DNA of 64,000 nt from Diplolepis rosae (Eukaryota > Arthropoda > Insecta > Hymenoptera > Diplolepididae), in assembly GCA_030998225.1 (NCBI GenBank), contig JAPYXD010000710.1, positions 32,441,501 to 32,505,500 on the forward strand, in the 5' to 3' direction. Made by a program: the position numbers and the translations under genes. This document shows, piece after piece, positions 33,487 through 43,400 of this stretch (position 1 is its first letter; every line of letters starts with the position of its first letter). The notes beneath the pieces were generated by a model, which saw only the letters and a list, made by a program, of their open reading frames with translations, was not told the DNA's origin and did not search any database.

Positions 33487-34877
33487 TTCTCATCATGGAT
33501 GAGAAGGTATTAGTTTTATGTGAAAAATGACTTTCGAAATTTTCATCAAATCTTTACGTTTTGAGACCCCCTGAGTCAGAAAAAATGGTTTTTACGAAAG
33601 TGTCTGTCTGTCTGTCTGTCTGTCTATCTGTAGGTCGTGTGCGGCATAACTCTGGATAGAATTATCAGATTTAATTGAGCTTTGGTACACTTTATCGGAG
33701 CCGAAAAAGTAACTACAAGTTCGTTAACCAGCCACATCCAATCAAAATTGAGGTATTGAGCACTGCTTTTGTGTTTTTGAAAATAATTTTTTAAAAAAAT
33801 CAAAAATTTCAATACTGGTTTTTGATAGTGCTCATAAATCTCGAAAAATTATCCTCATAACATTTTTTGGTTAAATAAAAATTAGAAATGTTACAGCATA
33901 TTCAATTTCGAAAAAAGTCAATATCAAAATTCCATTTTCCAGTTAAATTATACGAAATACGAAAAAACGTTGTGATACAATATTATTAAATAAATAAAGA
34001 CCTACAAATTGAATTGTAGCATTTTTTCATAAGATGCATATTTTTCTTTTTAATTAAAAAAAAACTATTGAAAATCCAAAATTCAATTTTTTAACAATAA
34101 TATTCGAAATACGAAAAAAACGTAAGAATACAAAGTTTGTCGTTTCAAAAAGATCTACAAATTTTGTCTCACACAGTTTCTGATAAAACATATATTTTTC
34201 GTTTCAATTCCAAAAAATACGATTAAAATTCGAAAATTCCATTTTTTAGACAAAATATGTGAGATGCAAAAAAAACGTTTAGATGGAAAATTGTTTGCCT
34301 AAATGAGGTCTTCAAATTCTCATTAAGACATTTCGGGACAGGATTTATATTTTATGTTTTGATTTTTAATATTTAAAAAATTCGATTTTTTCACCAAAAT
34401 ATGTGAGATACGAAATAAGCATTGTTCTGCAAAATGGTTTCCTTAAATAAAGTCTACGATTGTTTTTCCTTTTTGAGAGATTTGGAAGTAAATAAATTAT
34501 TTTAATCATGTAATTTATTAAAAAGTTACTGAAATGTATACAGAAAATCGAGCGCGAAGCGCGAGCGCCATGATGAGAATGTGTTCCCTAAGGCTGATAG
34601 AGCCTTAAGTAAATTGAATTTCCTGTTTCACTTAAATTCAAAAAGAAATTGAGTGACTTTGAGAAAATGTGTAATTCACATCATCTGTAATATTATTATA
34701 AAATTGGTTTGAGCTTCAGTATCAAAGTATAATAAATAAACTTGAATGTATGTGAAGAGCACGAGACCGATCGCGAAGCGCGACGATCAAATTGCGCGCC
34801 CTAGGCGCGCTCAAACTTGCGCGCGAAGCGAGCTGCGCGCGAAGCGCGCCATGAGGATGTGCCCACGAAGCGGGCAG
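33487..34877 (+). mobile_element. CGAAGC repeat element, copy 2
   Basis: Bounded by the two halves of a GGTAGT element. The 5' part has a (TCTG)n tract and GGTCGTGTGCGGCATAACTC; the middle is AT-rich with repeated sections near 33800-34450; the 3' part (34550-34877) is CpG-rich with repeated GCGCGAAGCGCG words and ends in the hairpin-capable GCCCACGAAGCGGGC. No convincing frame. The 3' hairpin might suggest a Helitron, but the expected terminal signature is not seen, so the class stays open. Confidence 0.6.
33601..33630 (+). repeat. (TCTG)n short tandem repeat
   Basis: Six TCTG units then TCTATCTG, near the 5' end of CGAAGC copy 2. Confidence 0.85.
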
Positions 34878-35287
34878 ATTTTTTTCTTATCGCTTCTTAC
34901 CAAATTTTAAAAAATTGTGCGATTCTAATAAATCATGAAACATTTTTTCAGAGAAAAGATTTCCCACAACTTCACCGTTTCTGATTTTTAAAAATAAATT
35001 CTTTAATGGCTGAAGCCATTAAAAAAACGTTTTCCAAAACGAAATTTTTATGAACAAATTGCTGAATTTGATAATAATTTATTCATTTTCGAAAATTGGA
35101 AATGGTTCAGTTGTAAGGAATCTCTTTCTTGAAAAAGTTATTTGTAATTTATTAAAATCGCATAATTTTTTACAATTTGGTAAGAAGCGATAAGAAAAAA
35201 AAAATAAAAATAATAATATTGCTATTCATGAAAGCAAAATTATCTATTTTTGCCTGAGGTCTAATTTTCGTAGATCAACTACCTTAA

Positions 35288-37779
35288 ATAAAATATTATT
35301 TTATTATCTAGTGGAGTATCTACGATTTTTAAGATTGGTTCACAATTGTTTATTTGTTTAATAAATTAAAGTTTATTTTTTGGGTGATAATTGAGTGTTG
35401 CATTCACACGCTTACCATTTTTGCAAAAATGAATATTTTTTTTTAATCTTGTGTACTTCACTGAACAATCTTCTAAAAAATAGGAAAAAATTTTGTTTTT
35501 TTGTTCCAGATGCAAATCTCAATTTTTAGTATTTATTGCCGTAGACGACCTCCGAAAAAAAAATTTTGTTTGGTCACGGCAATAGTCAGCCGCCATTTTG
35601 TATTTCTTAACAAAACAAATTTTTTTTATAGAGTTAATATATTAGTTAATAAGCTCTATAAATTTTAATTGCTTTACGTTTTGTTATCTCCCTGAAAATA
35701 AATCATAAAAATGACACTATTTTTGAAGGCTCAAAGGTGATGAAACCCCTTAAGATCATAATCTAACTTAAAGTGATATTGCAATGTAGATTTTCAGAAT
35801 TAGTTTATCATATAATAAAATTCCATTTTCATTTACTTTCTCCAAACCATTTGACTAATTTCGAATTTTTATACATTGCACCTTAAGACTTGTCAAATAT
35901 TTCAACCTTGTTTCGATTGTAATTTTAAATATTTTTTCCTAAATTTACAATTAATGACAAAAATATTTTTTTATATTTTCATAAGTTATCTTTAAAAATT
36001 CCCAATTTTGAGATTGAGGTAATTTCTAATCCTGCACAAAATTTATCTAGAATTATACAAATTACCCTTTTGCATGTGTGACGAATGGCTCATAACCTCA
36101 TAACCTATGATTCCAGACAAGAATATTCCAAGGGGATTTGTAATGGACATTTAAAGTGCGTATCTGTAGAAAGCATTTATATCTGCGATAATTGCGCTGG
36201 AACATAACACGTAGGTTACAAAGTCTGGACTGACCACTCGAGTCTACGAAGCGCGAAACGAACACGCGGTACAAGAATAATGCGGTAATAATTGAGCTTT
36301 TTGTACCTACGTAGGACGTATTCAAGAAATGAACCTACGGCGTTTTGTCGCGTGTGATTATCCCGTAAATGTCAAGTCGACGCGACGTTGGCGAATATTT
36401 TTTTTTCGTGTCATTTTTATTTCTGTTTCTAGGATATCCATCACGCATTCGGAAGGAAGATCCCTATCCCTGCACTCGTCGGTGGTTGGCTCGAAACGAC
36501 ACGAATCACGTTTTTTCCCCAAGTGACACGAGCCCTCCACCACATATTACTTAATATTCATAAATTATGCCCAAATAATTCATCGAACGTGTCTCTAACT
36601 TCCTCAAATGGAAATCACAGGGAATTAATTGTCATGAAACTGACAACCTCAAATAAAACTTTTCCTTAAAATATTTCCGATCGTGGAAGTATTTTCAGAG
36701 GAGCAATTATTTGAGCTTGAATAGTCAGTGACCGCATTTTTATCAAGAACTCTTGACTAAAGGACTTGGCATTATCTGAAAGTTCCCTGCTGGAAAGTCT
36801 CTCGTCATTATTCACCCCAACGTCTTTAATTATTTAGCCCCCCATTCTCCTTACGCGTCGGTCATCGAGGTTCGTATTACACCCCTTGACAGTCGATTTT
36901 TTAAAACCTTGTAGACGTTCTCTCGGAATACCACCACGTTTGGGAGACTTTTATTCGCGTGCACGGTTGTGCATAAATAGCCACGTCTCTCGCACACGTT
37001 CGAGATCACTTACACACTGACAAGAATTCGAAATACGGTTCTTATGTAGATACGGATACGAGCACACTTTTCTGGATATTATTAAGAGGGTTGCTGGTGC
37101 AGGTTGGCCTTAAGGATACGCGAGTAGGGTGGAAGGAAAATTGACTGAAGAAACCCGTGTCCCAACCCTGAAAGTACCACGCTCGGCACGTGTGTAAACT
37201 TTCTTGAATTTCCTTAGGCAAATATTGCCCGGCTTCACGAGTGTGCAAGCGGAGAGTCGGTACGAGGGACCCTTAGGGCCAAGAAAATGAGATTTTTTTC
37301 CGACAGCAAGTTGGATCGCCTGGCAGGAGGAATGAATTTGAAATTAGTTCATACGGGACAACCTACCGACTTGTATTACCTGAAAACTCGCCCATCTCTC
37401 TATATGTATATGTACCACCCCCTCCATTAGATGTCTTTCTGTCTTTCTTTTAAGTTTGTGACTTTCTAGCAGCTAATGCATACACAAATAAGAGAAGCTA
37501 CTCAACTTTCCTCTGTTTACAAACTATAATTGTCTTTTGATTAGTTTCTCAAAAACGCTCTCAGCAGGAATGAGATTTAGAAACCTATTTAAGTTAAATC
37601 GCATGTAAGCATGAAGACAAATTTTATCGCTTGTTGCCATTTTTTAGTTGATTAAGATTCGTCTTTTGTTTTTTTTTTCTTTTAGATGAAAATCGAAGTT
37701 GATGTTCGATTCTAATATTCATATTCTGGACTTGCATTGACTCTTAATTACTAATTGTTGATGTTGATTTAGGATCCAA
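35288..37779. other. Low-copy sequence, G+C-richer at 36080-37400
   Basis: AT-rich until about 36060. Frames at 36098-36554 on both strands overlap in conflicting phases and match nothing. A TATA-like CATAAATAG at 36971 lies about 35 bases before TCACTT (37006), a weak promoter-like pair with no gene attached. No transposon ends seen. Confidence 0.35.
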
Positions 37780-38205
37780 CTCTCGAAACCTGGATCAGTG
37801 AACGGCCACTGATTCGCAGTGACCATTCACTGATGGCAGCAGTTATAAGTCTTTCACTGAGAATCAGTGATATTCGACTAATGAATCAGTGAAATAGATT
37901 GAATTCACTTATTGAATCAGTGAAATCTTCAGGTGGGAATAATAAAACGAGCAATATATTTTAACGATCGATAAACTCGTTTATTTTAGGTTAAACAACC
38001 TAAAAATAAATTACGTAATTATTATTGTGTGTAATTATATTATGTAACGTGTAGATTAAACTTTTAAATTCGCCAATTCAAAAGTTATGTTCACGTGGCG
38101 CGTTCACTGATTCCTCAGTGAAATCTAACCAGGGCACTGATTCATCAGTTGATATATTTTTACTGATATAATTAGTGACTATTTCACTGATTCAGGTTCA
38201 GAGAG
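37780..38205. mobile_element. CTCTCTAAA inverted-repeat element, long form, copy 5
   Basis: Starts CTCTCGAAACCTGGATCAGT, ends GGTTCAGAGAG, flanked by AA on both sides. Same length class and interior as 1479-1905 (shared GGCCACTGATTCGCA, CGATCGAT, GGCGCGTTCACTGATTC). No frame. Confidence 0.8.
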
Positions 38206-38231
38206 AAGGTTAATAAAAACTCAAAGTTTTA

Positions 38232-38280
38232 CATAATCAAACGTTTCGGCTCTAATCGGAGCCCTCATCAGTGATTTATT
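38232..38280 (-). ncRNA. Hammerhead ribozyme-like motif G (core intact, solo)
   Basis: Minus strand: CTGATGA (38271-38265), stem II GGCTC/GAGCC around CGATTA, GAAACGTT, then TGATTA pairing with the ATCA before the core. The adjacent AGATAAAACAATTTCGCTAAC resembles inner arm sequence of the palindromic copies, but no inverted partner was found, so this is a solo arm. All core bases are intact. Confidence 0.6.
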
Positions 38281-39210
38281 TTGGATCTAAAAAATAGATA
38301 AAACAATTTCGCTAACTAAGGGCTTCCTTGATGGGGAATTTGATTATTTACGTCTTTTTTTATGCATTGATAAAAATTTGGAAATGCTTCCGACTAAAAT
38401 ACTTTAAAAATTTTTAAAAGAGATTGAAAAATTGACATTTTTTTACAATGAATTAGAAACTTTTAAAAATTTGATATCATACTAAAGATTTTCCCAATTG
38501 TAAGTATGGATAATGATATTGATTATTCAGAATGTACACGAAATGCACCCAAGTTTTTATATATGCATAAAGTTTTTTTTGGTTTGAGTCTAAATATAAA
38601 ATACCTATGTAAATATGTCTTTGGTATAAAGGAATTACAAATAACATTGCTTCCGAATAAAATACTTTGAGATTGAAAATTTCTTGGAATAAATTGATAA
38701 TTTGGCTTAAATATGTAGGTGTACAAATTTTGGAGAAAATTTTGTTAAAAATTTTGTGCACAAAATTATAAGTCGTAGTTTCTTTGGTATAAAGTAGAGA
38801 TTAGAAAAGATTAACATTTTTTTGTAGCATGCAGTGATTTTTGCAAAGAAGCTGAGTTGAAAAACCGAATGGAAAATTGCGTAGCCTCATGTTGAAGATT
38901 GTACAAATTGTAGATTTTGGAAAAATAAAGTTATGTGAATATCGACACACTTTATGTTCCCAAATTTAATTTAAAATTACATTCGAAGTATTGCATATGA
39001 TATGCTGTAATTTCATAACTGATGGTAGCATCGTTCCACAGCAAACTTCATAACACATGTATTGTAATTCCAAAAAATTACTTTACGAGTACTGCGTTTT
39101 CAGTTCATAATACGTCAAATGTAGTTTTACATTACACTTTAGTACTTATATTCCCTTACAGTATTGTGAAATTGTAATAGGAATTTTTTACAGTATTGCA
39201 CTATAAATGC
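38281..39210. other. AT-rich sequence with a diverged direct repeat
   Basis: GAAATGCTTCCGACTAAAAT near 38380 recurs as TTGCTTCCGAATAAAATACT near 38646, both followed by GAGATTGAAAA-like sequence. Short minus frames here (38477-38761 and others) are AT-rich and unconvincing. Confidence 0.4.
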
Positions 39211-39380
39211 TTTTCCCAACACGTCTAGTGAAAATTGTACTTTCGCCGTCTGTTTTATGACGGGAAAATGGCTGATTTCACAACTGCTGCTATTTCCCCC
39301 ACAAGTGGTTAAAATAGCCATTTCCCCGTCTCAAAACAGATGGTGAAAGTACAATTGTCACTAGACATGTTGGGAAAAAT
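39211..39380. repeat. Foldback, arms about 60 bp
   Basis: Left CCCAACACGTCTAGTGAAAA, then TTGTACTTTCGCC and GACGGGAAAATGGCT. Right AGCCATTTCCCCGTC, GGTGAAAGTACAATTG, TCACTAGACATGTTGGG. The loop of about 35 bp includes TGCTGCTATTTCC. No flanking duplication could be fixed. A transcript would form a stable hairpin. Short minus frames cross it by chance. Confidence 0.65.
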
Positions 39381-39725
39381 AACGTGTTTCACTCGTGAGG
39401 AACAAGCGATTGTCAATTTCTCGTTTTCCTCACTAATGAAACAAATAACTATTAATATCTCTTTTTCCTTTCCTTTAGAGTATTGATAACCAATTAACAA
39501 GTCAAATAATAATGAGCAGGGTTCTAGAGAATTATTTAAGAAATAGACTGTGGAAAAGAAAACTCCGAGTTCGTGTTCTTAAATAAACAACGTTGATCAA
39601 AATCAGAACACCGCATCTGTTCAAGTGATAAATGTTCAAACATTGTGAATTTTATGTTTCTTTTATTTTCGAATTTTATGTTTCACATTTCACGCTCCAT
39701 CGTTGTGAATATAAATTTTGATTTT

Positions 39726-39783
<58 letters not shown>

Positions 39784-40426
39784 CAAAGTTGACACTTATG
39801 ATCGCTCAACGTCAAATGATTGCAAAAAGCTGATTATTTATTTATTAAAATGCTTTAGGGGGCAATGTTAGGACATAAGGTTGGATTTTATTTCCGAAAC
39901 GAATCACCTGATTTTTTAAATTCAAGAGACTTGTTCAATTTTTTAAAATTTGTACATTTTTCAGTCATAACTATAGGGTAAATTGCGATTAAAGTTTTGT
40001 AAAAAAAATATATGAGCAATTTTAGAAATTTAGATGTATCGTTTTTACAACGCAAATTATTCATTAGCTAAGCGCCCTTCCTTATCAAGGAAACGCCCTG
40101 GTTTCGGTATGAGATAAAACATGTTTTCGATAGATGTCTCACTCAGAAAATTTTAAACATTCTTTGCTAAGCAAAGATTTAGAAGATTCATGAAAGTGAA
40201 ACAAGCCCGTTTTTAACTTTGTTCTGTATGGAACGATCTATTATTTAACAGAGTTGAGAACCGTCAATTCATGAATCCGTGCCGAATGTTGTTTTAATGA
40301 CCAGCCTGAATTTTCGGCATGCAACTGTAGTTACATGAATAATAATCAGGCAATAATTGTGAGAAGAGTTACAAGCTAATGACCCCAATCGTGGTTATTT
40401 CCTGAGAAGTAGTTTTTTACCCGACA
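39381..40426. other. AT-rich sequence with a (TA)n tract, no supported gene
   Basis: Apart from the (TA)n run at 39728-39780 nothing is recognised. Confidence 0.4.
39728..39780. repeat. (TA)n microsatellite, about 26 units
   Basis: Uninterrupted alternating AT over 53 bases. Confidence 0.95.
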
Positions 40427-40495
40427 AGGTGATTAGCTCAGTTAATGACGTTAAATCATGTAATTTCCAGAGTTCGAACTCTGTTCAAGCAGTCG
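40427..40495 (+). tRNA. Second tRNA-like sequence (decayed)
   Basis: Contains GGTGATTAGCTCAGT (A-box-like), then CAGAGTTCGAACTCTG (B-box-like with a short loop) and GCAGTCGAA at the 3' side. The 5466-type features shared with 5722-5793 are the TAGCTCAGT start and the CAGTCGAA tail. The D stem and acceptor stem do not form properly, so this is a pseudogene or a SINE remnant. Confidence 0.35.
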
Positions 40496-43400
40496 AATGG
40501 TGCTTGGAATCCTGATTGCAAAATTTCTTTTATGAACTTTTCTTGCAATTACATCAATAATAAGCAAACCTCTTTGAACTAAAACCATTAAATTTAAATA
40601 AAGTCCAGATTAAATCTTACAGTGAATCGTAAAAAGCAACTTCCATAAGACGATATAAAATTGATATCTTCGAAATTTCCATGAGATGAATAAATTTTTG
40701 TATAAAACTTTGCCCCACGTGGTTCTCTAGAAAAACGAAATTATTGCTAATGGCACTATTAGCCATTCGCTTGGGGGTCAGAATGACATGTTGGCAAATG
40801 CCGTAAGAAAATTCCGGGAGCAAATGTCTAGATTACAGTCCGGAAGGAATCGCGGGAAGCCAAGGTGGTTCCCGTGGGTGAGGGTGGGGCGTCCGGGAGA
40901 ACGGAATGGCAATCATCCCTACTTGATGAGTTTTTCTTATTTTCCCGGTGGAGTTTTAAAAACGGCCGTTTGGCATGCAAGTCGGCGTGTGCTCTGGTCC
41001 CTCAGATTTATTTCGATTACTTTTTTCTTTCTACTGCCACCACCCTAGTGTCCTCGATCCCCATCAAGTACTCGTTCGCTACGTGTAACCCCCCCCCCCC
41101 CCCCATACACCTCTCCACAACTTCACTCCAGAATGCGTAGAAAAAGCAATAGGCTAAAATTTATTAAGCGAACAATATCCATGTCCTTTACAACTATCCT
41201 TTCATTGATTTTGTTCTTTCAAAATAACATTTCTTTTATAAAGGAACATATTGGGGATAGAGAAAATGGAGAAATTTTTATCCAATTTTTATGGAAACAG
41301 ATTGGAATTATTAAACCTACAGTGCGTTATAAATTAATGCCGATATCAATATCCCCCCTTCCTCCTAAAAAGTATTATAATTTGACGCGCCTGGATTCCC
41401 AATATCGTCCATCTCCGAGAGGGGATTCCCCTTTTGACCGTAAAAATGAAAAGCTTATCTCTGTCTTCTGCAGCAGTTTTGCTCAGAATTTTAAGCAGAT
41501 CTAAAGCTTGACGTATCTTTATTATTGATTTGGTTCTGGTTATTGAAGGACCCGTGTTTAGAATTTTTATTTTTGAATAATTACTCGGGAGATGGTGTGT
41601 TTGAAGTCTGATTGATTCCAAATTATTTGCCCGTAATTGATATTCAATAATTAAAAATAAATACTAATTGCGAAGGAATTATTGAGGAGGGATTATTGAA
41701 ATAGGTAGAAACAATTGTGGGGAAAGATAAGGGTAGAAATGTAACGAGACAATAAAAGAGAATATTGAATGAGAAGAGTGTCCATGATAAAGGAAAGCGT
41801 GGAAGGGCCTTTGATAAAGTAGAAGGTCTGTATTCGGCAATCATCGAGTATTGAGCAAAAGATTACATTAGCAATACGCTATTGATATTTCATATAGACA
41901 AGACTCATAACGTGGCACGCACATGCGCACACACGCCAACATACGTATTCCCGAGAGAGCTCAATCAAGGCAAAAACTAATGTTCCCTGTTCCCTGAACT
42001 CCAAGCAATCCAATATTTCAGTACTCCTAATTGAGTTTCACCGCTTGGACAAAACCGCAAACCCACTGATCTTTGACTTGTTATTCTTCGTTAACTAATT
42101 CAAGTTACAATCAATTTTTCTCTCACCATATCATATACTTCCACTTCCAAAAATTTAACGCATGGTTAAACCACCCTTGATAAGATTTCAAGAGGGTTCG
42201 AAGCCTAATTATTTATGAATATGAATAACGAAATTGGAATAAAAGTAAATAAAAATTTGCAAAGTAAGGTTAATGACCCAGTTATCGCCATTTTACTCTT
42301 GAAATTTGACAAAGTACTGAAAAATAATTTCAATTGAGGTATTTTACAACAACCGATAGTACGACTTAGTAACATGGGTTATAAAAAATTGTTAAAACCA
42401 ATGATAATCCACTAAAATCTAAGATTATTTGTGTGCCTATTACTGCAACTAAGCTACCGATTATTGGGGCATTTATATTAAATAGCATGAACTTTTATAA
42501 GATTTATACCCGAAAGTTTATTATTTGTAGTGTTTTCTCATTCACTCTGCTAGGAATTTTTGATTAAACTTCAATTGCACGTGATAAAAGTTCTTCTCAA
42601 TAATTCATATTACATATAAAATACATTTGGCCATTAAGTAACCTTCGTAAATATTGATTTCGAATTTAATGTCTGGTATAGATTTGAAACTTTTTTCAAT
42701 GAGTCAATTCGAATTTCAATTCCAAATCTTTCGTAAACGTTTAATTCTGATTCCAACTGATGAAATCGATCTTAAAAGGCTCTGTGAATAATGTATTGCT
42801 ATTACAAATGCAACAAGAAGGTAATAAATTTGCCTTTTCTTGTGACTAAAAGCATCTGATAGAAAAAAAAGATAAGTTTAAAAGATAGACATTAATAATA
42901 TTGACTATAGGGTCAGAGTTCCTGAAATCAGCACGGAAAAAATGACTATGCTAATTTTGGTCACTTGATAAACAAAGTCGTTTTTCTCACGAACAAAATC
43001 AGCGATTTGGATGAAATTTCGTAGTTACGAAGAAAATAGGATACATTTCAATAAAACTTTCGAAAAAACGACTTAAAATTGTTTTTTACATGATTGTTTA
43101 ACTAATTGTTGATAAACAAATGGTTTTTCAAAATGTTCTGCCCCCTTTTAAAAATTTGAAAACAATGTCACTCCACAACCAAAACCTAAAAATCCAATAT
43201 CCGTTCGGGAAAAGGTGGCGTCGCAATTATTTCGAAAGTTATAATGAAAAGAAAACCGCGCGGCGTGCTTTGTCCACTGGCGCGGGCGAACTATATGTAC
43301 ATCTTACAGTGCGCGCGTCTTTGAAAGAGTTTCTCAAGGGATTTGTTTTTACCGAAGGTTTCATCTAAAATTCAATTGCAAATACAGTATGTAACGTAAG

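Larger units (their letters stand above)
33418..35287. mobile_element. GGTAGT/TTAA element split by CGAAGC copy 2
   Basis: The left fragment (33418-33486) matches the start of the 60.9-kb copy (AAAATTAGAGCTCAGGCAAA, TAATAAATTTTATTTTTG). The right fragment (34878-35287) continues with TTTCTTATCGCTTC and ends CAACTACC plus TTAA (35284-35287). In the intact copy CCCAAACTTATTTTCTTATC is continuous, so 33487-34877 is an insertion. The extreme left end (GGTAGT) is missing. Confidence 0.65.

Noticed and set aside
33487..34877. Helitron assignment for the CGAAGC element
   Set aside because: There is a hairpin-capable end and insertion in a T-rich site, but the expected 3' CTRR signature after the hairpin was not found.
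32428..34877. Reading both CGAAGC copies as one large foldback
   Set aside because: The second copy lies between two halves of a GGTAGT element while the first lies outside it, which is better explained by two insertions.
36971..37012. TATA-like word followed by an initiator-like TCACTT
   Set aside because: Single weak motifs with no transcript or gene downstream that could be supported.
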